Shown here: positions 46,967 to 55,685 of the stretch, piece by piece | How positions within the stretch are numbered: position 1 is the first letter of the stretch | How the letters are laid out: each line of letters starts with the position of its first letter | Assembly: GCF_001761325.1 (NCBI RefSeq) | Contig: NZ_CP017478.1 | Span: 2,315,501-2,379,500 of the forward strand | Direction: 5' to 3' | DNA from: Urechidicola croceus | GTDB taxonomy: Bacteria > Bacteroidota > Bacteroidia > Flavobacteriales > Flavobacteriaceae | DNA: 64,000 bases | Notes under the pieces: model-generated | Database searches by the model: none | What the model saw: the letters and a program-made list of their open reading frames with translations, nothing else | What the model was told of the DNA's origin: nothing | Translations under genes and position numbers: made by a program

Positions 46967-47650
46967 ATGGATAAAAAACTACTTATTTTATTTTTATTTA
47001 TTTTCTCAATACACTGTATAAATGCACAAGATAATGTCGTTCATCGTGCTAATTGGTGTGTTGCTCAAGAAAACGGAGGGCAAGAATTATATTCATATGA
47101 ATTTGGTTATGATGGTTTAGTAAATGGTAAATATTCATATAAACGAATTCCAGCAAATACAGCTTATGGGAATAGTTTAGAACCACCTGCTCAAAATAAC
47201 GGAACAGAAGATGATTCCCTTGGAATTGCTTTTGACGGAACTCAATGGGTTTTTTATCAAAACAGTTCTATAACGGATATTTTATACACACAAAATACAC
47301 ATACAACAGGAGTTTTTCCACCAGATTCAGGATGGGTTTCAGATGGTGTTCCTTGTACAAATCCTGATACAACTATGGTTTTGCTTGGAAATGAAGTAGT
47401 TTTAAGTACTGAAAAATATGCCTTAAATAATAAAGAGATTACAATATTTCCAAATCCATCATCTGACTATATTGAAATAAGTAATTTAAGTGAAAATGTG
47501 AAATGTACTATTTCAAATATTACTGGTCAAGTTGTTAAAAACACTACTGTAAGTGAAAGTTCAAATAGAATCAATATTTCTGATCTTGCGAAAGGGTTTT
47601 ACATTTTAGATTTAGAAGGTAAAAAAACAATTAAATTGGTTAAAAAATAA
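46967..47650 (+). CDS. Secreted protein with type A T9SS C-terminal sorting domain (copy 2)
   Basis: 227 residues, signal peptide MDKKLLILFLFIFSIHCINAQ, a domain related to copy 1 (VVHRANWC, PPDSGWVSDG), and a C-terminal T9SS domain almost identical to that of copy 1 at both protein and DNA level, while the N-terminal parts are much more diverged. It lies 35 bases after copy 1 and is followed by a strong terminator, so the two form one operon. Function unknown; likely surface-attached or secreted. Confidence 0.85.
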   Translation: MDKKLLILFLFIFSIHCINAQDNVVHRANWCVAQENGGQELYSYEFGYDGLVNGKYSYKRIPANTAYGNSLEPPAQNNGTEDDSLGIAFDGTQWVFYQNSSITDILYTQNTHTTGVFPPDSGWVSDGVPCTNPDTTMVLLGNEVVLSTEKYALNNKEITIFPNPSSDYIEISNLSENVKCTISNITGQVVKNTTVSESSNRINISDLAKGFYILDLEGKKTIKLVKK

Positions 47651-47673
47651 ATTAAACTAATTTTTTTAAATTA

Positions 47674-47705
47674 AAAAACCTCGTTTTATTAAACGAGGTT
47701 TTTTT
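47674..47705 (+). terminator. Rho-independent terminator after the T9SS pair
   Basis: AAAAAACCTCGTTT and AAACGAGGTTTTTT form a perfect 14-bp stem with a TATT loop, followed by T, 23 bases after the stop of copy 2. Confidence 0.92.
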
Positions 47706-47779
47706 GTACTAATAATTATTTGGAGAAGTTCTTTTAATAAATTAATTTTAAATTTTAATATACTATAAACCAACTTATT

Positions 47780-48907
47780 ATGAAAAGGCGTCCGTTTATT
47801 AAACAATTAGTTAAGTTCTCTGGAGGAGCCTTACTTACTTCTCAATTGCCTTTAATTTACGCGTGTGCAAAACCAACTCAAAATAAAAAACTAGGAATTG
47901 CATTGGTTGGTTTAGGAAGTTATGCAGGAGGACAATTGGCTCCTGCCTTATTAGAAACCGAACATTGCTATTTGGCAGGAATAGTAACTGGAACTAAAGA
48001 AAAAGAAAGTGTTTGGTCTAACAAGTATGATATTCCAAAAAGTAATATATACAACTATGAAAATTTTGATAGTATAGCAGATAACGATGCTATTGATATT
48101 GTGTATGTTGTATTACCAAACAGTATGCATGCTGAGTACACAATTAGAGCAGCAAAAGCAGGAAAACATGTTATTTGTGAAAAACCAATGGCAACTAGTA
48201 TTGAAGATTGTAAAAAAATGATTGCTGCGGCTAAAAATGCTGGAAAAAAACTTGCAATAGGTTATCGATTACATTACGACCCATTTAATGATCAAATGAT
48301 GAAATTGGGTCAAAATAGAGTTTATGGAAAAATGAATATTGAGTCTAGTTTTGCATTTAATATGGGAAATAGGAATCAATGGAGAGCAAAAAAAGCACTT
48401 GCAGGTGGTGGTCCTTTAATGGATTTAGGCATTTACTGTATCCAAGGTTGTATTTATACTTTTGGTGAATTACCTACTTCAGTTTCTGCTAGATATACAA
48501 CTATAAACGAAAAAAATTGGCCCGAAGTTGAAGGTTCTATTGATTGGGAGTTAACGTTTCCTTCAGGAAAAGCAACTTGTAGTACGAGTTATGAAAAACA
48601 ATATTACGGACATCTAACTGCAAATACTGAAAAAGGGAAATTGATGTTGTCTCCTGCCTTTGTCTACAACGGTTTAAGAGGTACTACACCTGATGGACCA
48701 ATGACTGTAAAACCGGTTAACCAACAGGCAAAGCAAATGGATGCTTTTGCTTTAAATATAATCAACAATTCAAAAATATTAGTTCCTGGTGAAATGGGAC
48801 TTCGAGATAATTATATTATTGAAAAAATATATGAATCTGCAAATAATGATGGAAAGGAAATTCTACTTAGTAACCTTCCTCAAATTTTAGATTTACGTAA
48901 GATTTAA
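47780..48907 (+). CDS. Gfo/Idh/MocA family oxidoreductase with Tat signal
   Basis: The 375-residue protein begins KRRPFIKQLVKFSGGALL, a twin-arginine signal (R-R-x-F-I-K), and C29 after LPLIYA may be a lipobox cysteine. The mature part has the NAD(P)-binding motif LGIALVGLGSYAGGQLAP, the family segment CEKPMATSIEDCKKMIAA (catalytic lysine), and the C-terminal oxidoreductase domain. It resembles periplasmic glucose-fructose oxidoreductase-like enzymes, which carry a tightly bound NADP. The substrate is probably a sugar but is not determined. It stands alone on the plus strand. Confidence 0.88.
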   Translation: MKRRPFIKQLVKFSGGALLTSQLPLIYACAKPTQNKKLGIALVGLGSYAGGQLAPALLETEHCYLAGIVTGTKEKESVWSNKYDIPKSNIYNYENFDSIADNDAIDIVYVVLPNSMHAEYTIRAAKAGKHVICEKPMATSIEDCKKMIAAAKNAGKKLAIGYRLHYDPFNDQMMKLGQNRVYGKMNIESSFAFNMGNRNQWRAKKALAGGGPLMDLGIYCIQGCIYTFGELPTSVSARYTTINEKNWPEVEGSIDWELTFPSGKATCSTSYEKQYYGHLTANTEKGKLMLSPAFVYNGLRGTTPDGPMTVKPVNQQAKQMDAFALNIINNSKILVPGEMGLRDNYIIEKIYESANNDGKEILLSNLPQILDLRKI

Positions 48908-48999
48908 AATTCACATTGTTGCTATTTTCGCCATTAAGTAATTTATTAACTCAAAGAATCTATATTTATTTACTATTTTTACTTGCTATGGTTTAATAA

Positions 49000-51993
49000 A
49001 TGAAAAAGAAATTACTTTTACTTACTATTCTATCTGTTGGTTTTATCTGTTTTTCACAAAACACATATGTTCCTGATGATAATTTTGAACAAGCACTAAT
49101 TGACTTAGGTTATGATTCTGCACCTTTAGATGATTATGTTCCTACTAATAATATCAATACAGTAACAGAATTATTCATTAATAATTTAAATATTTCTGAT
49201 TTAACTGGTATTGAAGATTTTAGCGCTTTAGAAAGTCTTTATTGTAGAAATAATTTATTTACATCAATAGATATGTCTAATAATTTAAATTTAATAGAAT
49301 TAGATTGTGCTTCAAATACATTAACATCAATCAATATAAGTCAAAATACTCTTTTAACTGATTTAATTTGTTTTCAAACACAATTATCTTATTTGGATGT
49401 TTCAAATAATCCTAATTTATTTTTTCTGAACTGTCAAGATAATTTACTAACAAGTCTAAATGTTTCAGAAAATTCAAATCTTGGAGTTCTATATTGTCAA
49501 GATAATTTAATTTCATCATTAGTTTTATGTCAAAATACTTCATTATTTGAACTTTCTGCATCGAATAATAATTTATCCTTTTTAGATATTAGAAATGGGA
49601 ATAACATTAACATGTTTTGGTTTAATACAGAAAATAATCCAGATTTAACATATATTTATGTAGATGACGCTGAATATAGTACAAATAACTGGACAGATAT
49701 AGATACAACTTCTTCCTATGTCGAATCTAACGAAGAGTGTTATAACACTTCTGAACCTTTAACCTATGTTCCTGATGATAATTTTGAACAAGCACTAATT
49801 GATTTAGGATATGATACTAGTCCTCTTGATGATTATGTACCTACTAATAATATTAATACAGTTACAGAATTAAATGTTGATTCAAAAAACATTCAAGATT
49901 TAACAGGTATTGAAGATTTTACAATGTTAGAACGTCTCTATTGTAGTTGGAATCAAATAACAAATATTGATATTACTTCTAACGCTAATTTAGAGATTTT
50001 AGGCTGTAATAATAACCAACTAACAAGTTTAATAAGTCAAAACTCAAATTTAATAGACATAGACTGTTCAAATAATTTACTTTCAAGTATTGATATTACT
50101 CAAAATCCTAATTTAAATTATTTAACGTGCTCGAATAACTTTTTTACTTCAATAGATGTTTCACAAAATATATTGTTAAGTGCTTTTAATTGTAGTAATA
50201 ATTTACTGACCAATATAAATGTTTCTCAAAATTCAAATTTAGATTTCTTTTGGTGCCAAAACAATCAATTAGCAAACTTAAGTTTGGTTAATAATCCAAA
50301 TTTATTTGATTTTAATTGTTCTAATAACCTATTAACTAAATTAGATATTAGAAGTAATTTAAATGAAAATATAGCCTACTATAACTCGACTAGTAACCCA
50401 AATTTAACATGTATTTATGTTGATGATGCTGATTATAGTTCTACTAATTGGACAGATGTTGATTCAACTTCTACTTTTGTTGAAACTGAAGAAGAATGTG
50501 AAGAATTGAATGAGCCTTTAACTTATGTTCCTGATGATAATTTTGAGCAACATTTGATTGATTTAGGATATGATTCTGGTCCACTTGATGATTATGTACC
50601 TACTAACAATATTAACACAATTACAAATCTAGATATTTCTTTATTATCCATTAATAACATCATAGGTATTGAAGATTTTGTTGCTCTTGAAAATTTAAAT
50701 TGTTTTAACAATAATATTTCGTTTTTTGATATTTCAAATAACAGTCTTTTAAAAGAAATAAGTTGTGGAGGCAACAATATTACTTCAATAGATGTTACAC
50801 AAAATTTAAATCTCGAAGTATTATTATGCTCTATAAATGAATTAAGTAGTATTGATGTTTCTCAAAATCTACTACTTCGAGAATTGAGATGTGGAAGAAA
50901 CCAACTATCAAATGTAGACGTAAGACAAAATTTAAATTTAGAAGTGTTGACTTGTTTTAATAACAATATAAATAGTTTAGATCTTTCTTTAAATTCACTT
51001 TTACAAACATTATGGTGTGATGTAAATTCGTTAACTTCTTTAGATTTATCTCAAAATTCTAATTTAATTGACTTTAAAGGGAATTCTAATCAATTATTAA
51101 CTATTGATATTAGAAATGGAAACAATTCAAATATGGGTACTTCATTCATCACAAGTAACAATCCTGATTTAACTTGTATATATGTTGATGATTCTGAATA
51201 TAGTTCGACTAATTGGCTAAATATTGATTCTACAACTACATTTGTAGAATCAGAAGAAGAATGTAGTCTTTTAAACTGTTTAATAACTCCCGTTGATGAA
51301 GTTAATTCAATAAGTGAGTGTTATGATTATACACTACCTTCAATTACAAACGGTAGTTATTATACTGAAACTCTTGGTGGTGGAACACTATTAAATCCTG
51401 GAGATATTATTACTACAACACAAACAATTTTTATTTATACTGAAGACCCATCACATTCAAATTGTTATTCTGAATCAAGTTTTAATGTTATAATCAATGA
51501 ATCAATTGATTTTGCACTATCACAAGATAATTTAGAAATCAATATCTTAGATTTAACTGTTAATATGGTAGATTCATCTATAAATTACTTGTATGCTGTT
51601 GATAATATCTTAAACTATCAAACTAGCAATGTGTTTAATAATTTAACAATTGGCGAACATGTTCTTTATGTAAAAGATGAAAATGATTGTGTTGAAAAAA
51701 CAATTGCATTTACAATTGATGATACCAAATTACAAATTGCCGGTTTTTTTACTCCAAATAACGATGGTGAAAATGATTATTGGACTATTAATGATACAAA
51801 TAATGAAATTCAGAATATTTATATCTTTAATAGATTTGGAAATATTGTAGCAACTATGCTTCCAAACTCACAAGGTTGGGATGGAACCTTTAATGGTAAG
51901 AACTTGCCTAGTGGTGATTATTGGTACTCTATTAACCTTGTTTCAGGTAAAACTATTAAAGGTAATTTTTCATTGATAAGACGTGCATATTAA
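49000..51993 (+). CDS. Large leucine-rich-repeat surface protein with three tandem modules and type B T9SS domain
   Basis: 997 residues with a signal peptide (MKKKLLLLTILSVGFICFSQ). Three homologous modules begin with TYVPDDNFEQALIDLGYD (residues about 22, 255, 508; the third has H for A). Each holds 8-10 short repeats of the LxxLxCxxNxLxxIDxSxN type and ends with a conserved cysteine-containing block (NPDLTCIYVDD, SEEEC). A linker domain (about 765-850) and a gliding-motility-associated C-terminal domain (CHU_C: NIYIFNRFGNIVATM ... GWDGTFNGKNLPSGDYWY) follow, giving T9SS type B export. Likely an adhesin-like surface protein. Confidence 0.9.
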   Translation: MKKKLLLLTILSVGFICFSQNTYVPDDNFEQALIDLGYDSAPLDDYVPTNNINTVTELFINNLNISDLTGIEDFSALESLYCRNNLFTSIDMSNNLNLIELDCASNTLTSINISQNTLLTDLICFQTQLSYLDVSNNPNLFFLNCQDNLLTSLNVSENSNLGVLYCQDNLISSLVLCQNTSLFELSASNNNLSFLDIRNGNNINMFWFNTENNPDLTYIYVDDAEYSTNNWTDIDTTSSYVESNEECYNTSEPLTYVPDDNFEQALIDLGYDTSPLDDYVPTNNINTVTELNVDSKNIQDLTGIEDFTMLERLYCSWNQITNIDITSNANLEILGCNNNQLTSLISQNSNLIDIDCSNNLLSSIDITQNPNLNYLTCSNNFFTSIDVSQNILLSAFNCSNNLLTNINVSQNSNLDFFWCQNNQLANLSLVNNPNLFDFNCSNNLLTKLDIRSNLNENIAYYNSTSNPNLTCIYVDDADYSSTNWTDVDSTSTFVETEEECEELNEPLTYVPDDNFEQHLIDLGYDSGPLDDYVPTNNINTITNLDISLLSINNIIGIEDFVALENLNCFNNNISFFDISNNSLLKEISCGGNNITSIDVTQNLNLEVLLCSINELSSIDVSQNLLLRELRCGRNQLSNVDVRQNLNLEVLTCFNNNINSLDLSLNSLLQTLWCDVNSLTSLDLSQNSNLIDFKGNSNQLLTIDIRNGNNSNMGTSFITSNNPDLTCIYVDDSEYSSTNWLNIDSTTTFVESEEECSLLNCLITPVDEVNSISECYDYTLPSITNGSYYTETLGGGTLLNPGDIITTTQTIFIYTEDPSHSNCYSESSFNVIINESIDFALSQDNLEINILDLTVNMVDSSINYLYAVDNILNYQTSNVFNNLTIGEHVLYVKDENDCVEKTIAFTIDDTKLQIAGFFTPNNDGENDYWTINDTNNEIQNIYIFNRFGNIVATMLPNSQGWDGTFNGKNLPSGDYWYSINLVSGKTIKGNFSLIRRAY

Positions 51994-51995
51994 AT

Positions 51996-52439
51996 TTATT
52001 CCTTAACCATTCTTATATGAGGAATTCCATCTTCTAAATACTCCTCTCCTACTTGAAAAAATTGATGCTTTTCGTAGAATTTCTTCAAATATTTCTGTGC
52101 ACTAATGGTAATTTTAGAAGTATTATAATTTGTTTGAATCGCATCAATACTTGCTTTCATTATTTCGTGACCTAATGAAAGTGCTCTATGATTTTCTTGA
52201 ACTACTACCCTACCTATACTCGAATTTTCAAAATAATCTCCTGCCTTAAATATTCGTGTATATGCAATAATTTCGTTTTTATTTGAAATAAATATATGTA
52301 AGGATTTCTGATCTTTATTGTCAATATCTTGATATACACAGTCTTGCTCTACAACAAATACTTCACTACGCAATCTTAAAATTGAATACAACTCATCAAT
52401 AGTAAGTTCTTTAAACTTTTTTATAAATACTTCTAGCAT
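51996..52439 (-). CDS. GNAT family acetyltransferase, ElaA-like
   Basis: A 147-residue N-acetyltransferase. The N-terminus LRSEVFVVEQDCVYQDIDNKD matches the ElaA group, and the acetyl-CoA-binding region IGRVVVQENHRALSLGHEIM is the GNAT motif A (R/Q-x-x-G-x-G/A form, here with H-R-A-L-S-L-G-H). The substrate is unknown. It ends 2 bases from the convergent LRR gene, and a palindromic repeat lies between its start and the CDF transporter gene. Confidence 0.85.
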   Translation of the reverse strand: MLEVFIKKFKELTIDELYSILRLRSEVFVVEQDCVYQDIDNKDQKSLHIFISNKNEIIAYTRIFKAGDYFENSSIGRVVVQENHRALSLGHEIMKASIDAIQTNYNTSKITISAQKYLKKFYEKHQFFQVGEEYLEDGIPHIRMVKE

Positions 52440-52460
52440 TCTAATTTTTATAAGATTGTT

Positions 52461-52487
52461 ATGATTCTGAAATAAATTCAGAATGAC
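52461..52487 (+). repeat. Palindromic repeat copy
   Basis: ATTCTGAA-ATAAA-TTCAGAAT followed by GACGTT; the 8-bp arms pair perfectly. It lies in the 56-base gap between the GNAT and CDF genes. The flank and loop are the same as in the copy at 17351; the stem equals that in gltX. Confidence 0.75.
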
Positions 52488-52495
52488 GTTATTAC

Positions 52496-53413
52496 TTAAT
52501 CTTGAACAATAATGTCTTTTTCATCATGTTTTTTATATTCTGGCTGAATATTAACATGGTTAATATTATACTCATGAAATAACAATTCTTCTATTTCATT
52601 TAATGTTTCATCAAATTCAGATAATTTAATATCGCTTTCAAAATCAATATGTGCTTCTAAATGAATTTCATTTTCATTCAATTGCCAAATATGAACATGA
52701 TGCATATTTTTAACTAATTCTAATTTATTTACCTTTTTTACTATTTCTTTTACAGATATATCTTCAGGAGTAAATAACATTAAAACTCGTGTAGAATCTT
52801 TTAACAAATCATAACCTACAAAGATTAAATAGATTGCAATTGCTAAAGTTAAAACACTATCAATCCAAAATAATTCATAATATTTCATTAATAATCCACC
52901 AATTAATACAGCAACACTTGCCAACATATCGGTTAATAAATGAAGATAAGCAGAACGCATATTCATATTTTTATCTGCATCTCTTTTTAATAATAAAACA
53001 CTTAAGCCATTCGCAATAATTCCTAATAAAGATAACCAAATAACTAAATTTGATTCAATATCATGTGGGTTTCTAAAACGTTTTATTGCTTCAATTATTA
53101 ATAAAATAGCAACAATTATTAGAGTAGAAGCATTTACAAATGCTGCTATAATTTCTGCTCTCTTATATCCAAAAGTTTTATTAGTTGATGCTTGTTTTTT
53201 AGATAATTTATTTGCTATATAACTAACAATTAATGATAAAACATCACTAAAATTATGAAGCGCATCCGAAAGTAAAGATAAACTTCCAGAAACTATACCA
53301 CCTATTACTTGTGCAACAGTAATTAAGATATTAAGTAATATAGAAATAAAAAGATTACGGCCTTTTAAATCATTATGGTTATGAGAATAGTTATGACCGT
53401 GTGTATGAACCAT
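52496..53413 (-). CDS. Cation diffusion facilitator metal exporter
   Basis: A 305-residue CDF transporter, probably exporting zinc or a similar ion. It has a histidine-rich N-terminus (HTHGHNYSHNHND), six hydrophobic segments, the metal-binding H-x-x-x-D pairs in LSDALHNFSDV and HLLTDML, and a cytoplasmic C-terminal domain with MHHVHIWQLNENEIHLEAHI. Length fits the family. It lies 1 base after rpiB on the same strand, so they are co-transcribed. Confidence 0.93.
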   Translation of the reverse strand: MVHTHGHNYSHNHNDLKGRNLFISILLNILITVAQVIGGIVSGSLSLLSDALHNFSDVLSLIVSYIANKLSKKQASTNKTFGYKRAEIIAAFVNASTLIIVAILLIIEAIKRFRNPHDIESNLVIWLSLLGIIANGLSVLLLKRDADKNMNMRSAYLHLLTDMLASVAVLIGGLLMKYYELFWIDSVLTLAIAIYLIFVGYDLLKDSTRVLMLFTPEDISVKEIVKKVNKLELVKNMHHVHIWQLNENEIHLEAHIDFESDIKLSEFDETLNEIEELLFHEYNINHVNIQPEYKKHDEKDIIVQD

Positions 53414-53414
53414 T

Positions 53415-53849
53415 CTAACAATTTAATGGGATTTTATCTATTCTAGTTTGATGTCTTCCACCTTCAAAATCGGTTTCTAAAAAAGTTTTCACCATTTCAA
53501 CTGCTTGCGGAATAGCTGTAAAACGAGCAGGAATACATAATATATTAGCATTATTGTGTGCTCGTATTAAATGTACTATTTCTTTATTCCAAGCCAATCC
53601 AGCACGAACTTTTTGATATTTATTTGCAGTAATTGCTACACCATTAGCACTTCCACAAATTAAAATTCCTAAATTGACTTTACTATCATTTACTGCACTT
53701 GCAACAGGATGTACAAAATCTGCATAATCAACACTTGAATTTGTATCAGTACCATAATTAATTACTTCAATATTTTGAGATTTTAAATATTCAATTATTG
53801 CAAATTTATAATCTGGGCCCGCATGATCATTACCTACAGCTATTTTCAT
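53415..53849 (-). CDS. rpiB: Ribose 5-phosphate isomerase B
   Basis: A 144-residue RpiB/LacAB-family isomerase converting ribose 5-phosphate and ribulose 5-phosphate. It has the start IAVGNDHAGPDYKFAIIEYL and the active-site cysteine in ICGSANGVAITANK. The typical proteobacterial motif is CGTGxG; the S-A-N variant is close to Bacteroidota forms, so I do not regard it as a defect. It is the first gene of an rpiB-CDF run; a long AT-rich region lies upstream. Confidence 0.92.
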   Translation of the reverse strand: MKIAVGNDHAGPDYKFAIIEYLKSQNIEVINYGTDTNSSVDYADFVHPVASAVNDSKVNLGILICGSANGVAITANKYQKVRAGLAWNKEIVHLIRAHNNANILCIPARFTAIPQAVEMVKTFLETDFEGGRHQTRIDKIPLNC

Positions 53850-53872
53850 CTTAATTAGATTTTAATTGTATA

Positions 53873-53880
53873 CAAAAATA
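53873..53880 (-). promoter_or_regulatory. -7 promoter element for rpiB
   Basis: Minus strand TATTTTTG matches TAnnTTTG, 24 bases upstream of the rpiB ATG. Confidence 0.5.
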
Positions 53881-54401
53881 CAAAATCATGCTTATTAACA
53901 GTAAAATAAACCATTGTTAATAGTAAAATTTAAAACCCTGTTTATCAATATTAATAAGTTAAACTACGTTTGTTAGTAAATAAAGAGTTAATTCTTATAA
54001 CTAAATTTTGATAATAATAAAAATTTATACATACATGGAGATTATTTAAATAACAAAATTTATTTGTTGTTTTTTAACGTGTACTTATTAACCAAAAAAA
54101 GTATGGTTGTTAACATTAAATTTACATTTACTTATCATTTAAAATTGTTATTTTGGTTATTAACATTCTGTTTATAACCCATACATTATTGATGATTTTC
54201 AATATTTTATACTCTAACAAATTGTTCATTGTTTTTTAAAAGTGATATATCAAAATTTTATTTAGATTACTTCTTGTACATATTAACACACTATAATAAC
54301 CATTATTTATTTTTTTAAAATTTTAAAAGAAAAACATATATATATAATATGTGTTAATAACCTTAATTAAATTTTAAAACTCAATGAAATAATAAAGTAA
54401 A
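53881..54401. other. Gene-free AT-rich region with clustered TTATTAACA-type 9-mers (candidate origin or regulatory region)
   Basis: This is the longest stretch in the window without a gene. It contains exact TTATTAACA at 53892-53900 (+), 54157-54165 (+) and 54352-54360 (-), and one-mismatch forms at 53915-53923 (-), 54085-54093 (+), 54107-54115 (+) and 54280-54288 (+). TTATTAACA differs from the DnaA-box consensus TTATnCACA at one position. The region is strongly AT-rich and includes long A/T tracts near 54302-54350. No perfect TTATCCACA was seen and dnaA is not in the window. Confidence 0.35.
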
Positions 54402-54566
54402 TTAAAATAAAATTTTAACGCTAGTTTTAGTTGAAAAAGAATTCATTTTAACAACCTCTGTTTCGGTGTCAGAAGAAAAAGTAGAATTTATATTTTTTAT
54501 AGCAAAAAAAATACCAACTAAAAAAATTAGTAAAAAAAAGATTGATATTTTATAAAGTCTTTTCAT
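54402..54566 (-). CDS. Small single-pass membrane protein (54 residues, hypothetical)
   Basis: The frame begins ATG at 54566, reads MKRLYKISIFFLLIFLVGIF, continues with a polar tail of 34 residues rich in S, T and K, and stops at 54402. It would be a small membrane protein with one transmembrane helix (residues 7-23). Base-composition pattern and the clean start suggest a real gene, but it is short and unsupported by homology, so confidence is limited. It lies between the lipid-kinase gene and the gene-free region. Confidence 0.4.
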   Translation of the reverse strand: MKRLYKISIFFLLIFLVGIFFAIKNINSTFSSDTETEVVKMNSFSTKTSVKILF

Positions 54567-54654
54567 TTCAAGTAGTTACTCTATTAAAAAGACGAAAGAA
54601 AACTAAAAATGTTACAATTTTTTTAAGATAATTTTAACAAAAATTAAATTAAGA

Positions 54655-55569
54655 TTATGGAACTATAAATTGAATGGCTTTTGGAATTAATTCAATTTCA
54701 AAATCACTAGTATTTAAAACTTCTCCATCAGCTTGAATATAAGGTTCAGATTCATCAATAAGGGTAATTTTTATACGATTGGTTTTATAATTTTCAACCA
54801 TTTCATGATTAATTATAGTTCCATTAAAAAGTTTAAAAAGGTTTTTAAATAAATTAAATATTGAAATATTTTTAACTATTGTGATTTCAAACAAACCATC
54901 AAAAGGATCAGGGTTTTTAGTTAGTTTCATTCCTCCACCTGAAAATTTACACAAACCAATAAGAGTCATAAATGAAATTTCTATAAACTCTTTATTATTA
55001 AATTCTATTTTTAATGGAATAGGTTTATATTTATAAAATCCTGATATAGAACCAATTAAATAAGATAAAGAACCGTATTTTTTGTATTTTTTGATACGAT
55101 TAACTACATAGCCATCAAACCCAATTCCAGCTATATTATTAAAGTAAATAGGTTTATTAATATTTTCAAAATTTATTTTTCCAATATCTTGATAAATAGA
55201 ATTTCCTTGAGTTATTATTTTAATATTTTTTTTAAATTTTCTTGGAATTTTATAAGATTTAACCCAATCATTACCTGTTCCAATAGGTATAACGGCAAGT
55301 TTTATATCCGACGTATTTACGATTGATTGAGACATGATACCATTTACAACATTATGTAAAGTTCCATCTCCACCAACACTTATAATATTTTTATAACCTT
55401 TAGAAATTGCATTTCGCGCAATATCAACAGCATGCTTTTGATACTGTGTTATTTTGAATTCAAACCAAATATTATTTAATTCTAATTCTAACAACAATTT
55501 AGGAATCAGTTTTTTAAATTTACCTCTTCCAGATGTGGGATTGATTATAACAAACCAATTATCGGTCAT
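54655..55569 (-). CDS. Diacylglycerol/lipid kinase (DgkB/YegS family)
   Basis: The 304-residue kinase has the family's nucleotide-binding start VIINPTSGRGKFKKLIPKLL, the GGDGT motif in SVGGDGTLHNVVNGIM, the PIGTGNDWVKSY segment and the C-terminal beta domain (PYIQADGE near the end). These proteins phosphorylate diacylglycerol or related lipids at the inner membrane face. It is divergent from rnr and has its own promoter. No close functional partner is nearby. Confidence 0.9.
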   Translation of the reverse strand: MTDNWFVIINPTSGRGKFKKLIPKLLLELELNNIWFEFKITQYQKHAVDIARNAISKGYKNIISVGGDGTLHNVVNGIMSQSIVNTSDIKLAVIPIGTGNDWVKSYKIPRKFKKNIKIITQGNSIYQDIGKINFENINKPIYFNNIAGIGFDGYVVNRIKKYKKYGSLSYLIGSISGFYKYKPIPLKIEFNNKEFIEISFMTLIGLCKFSGGGMKLTKNPDPFDGLFEITIVKNISIFNLFKNLFKLFNGTIINHEMVENYKTNRIKITLIDESEPYIQADGEVLNTSDFEIELIPKAIQFIVP

Positions 55570-55593
55570 TTGAGCTAGCTAATTTTTTTTAAA

Positions 55594-55601
55594 CAAAAAT
55601 A
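55594..55601 (-). promoter_or_regulatory. -7 promoter element for the lipid kinase gene
   Basis: Minus strand TATTTTTG matches TAnnTTTG, 25 bases upstream of the ATG at 55569. Confidence 0.45.
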
Positions 55602-55685
55602 CGAATACTATTCAATAACAGATTATTAACAACTAATATAATAATATGTTGTATTTTTAAACTTTAAAATTATTAAGACGAATTT

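Noticed and set aside
49060-51260. Regular tandem similarity in the LRR gene looked like a repeat array or CRISPR-like pattern.
   Set aside because: It is one continuous reading frame of leucine-rich repeats with a signal peptide and sorting domain; spacing and sequence are protein-driven.
53415-53849. The rpiB active-site sequence CGSANG instead of CGTGxG was considered a defect.
   Set aside because: The key cysteine and surrounding asparagine/glycine pattern remain, and related Bacteroidota enzymes have similar variants.
54335-54352. The TA repeat near 54338-54350 was considered a phase-variable tract.
   Set aside because: It is short, imperfect and not inside or at the promoter of a recognised gene.
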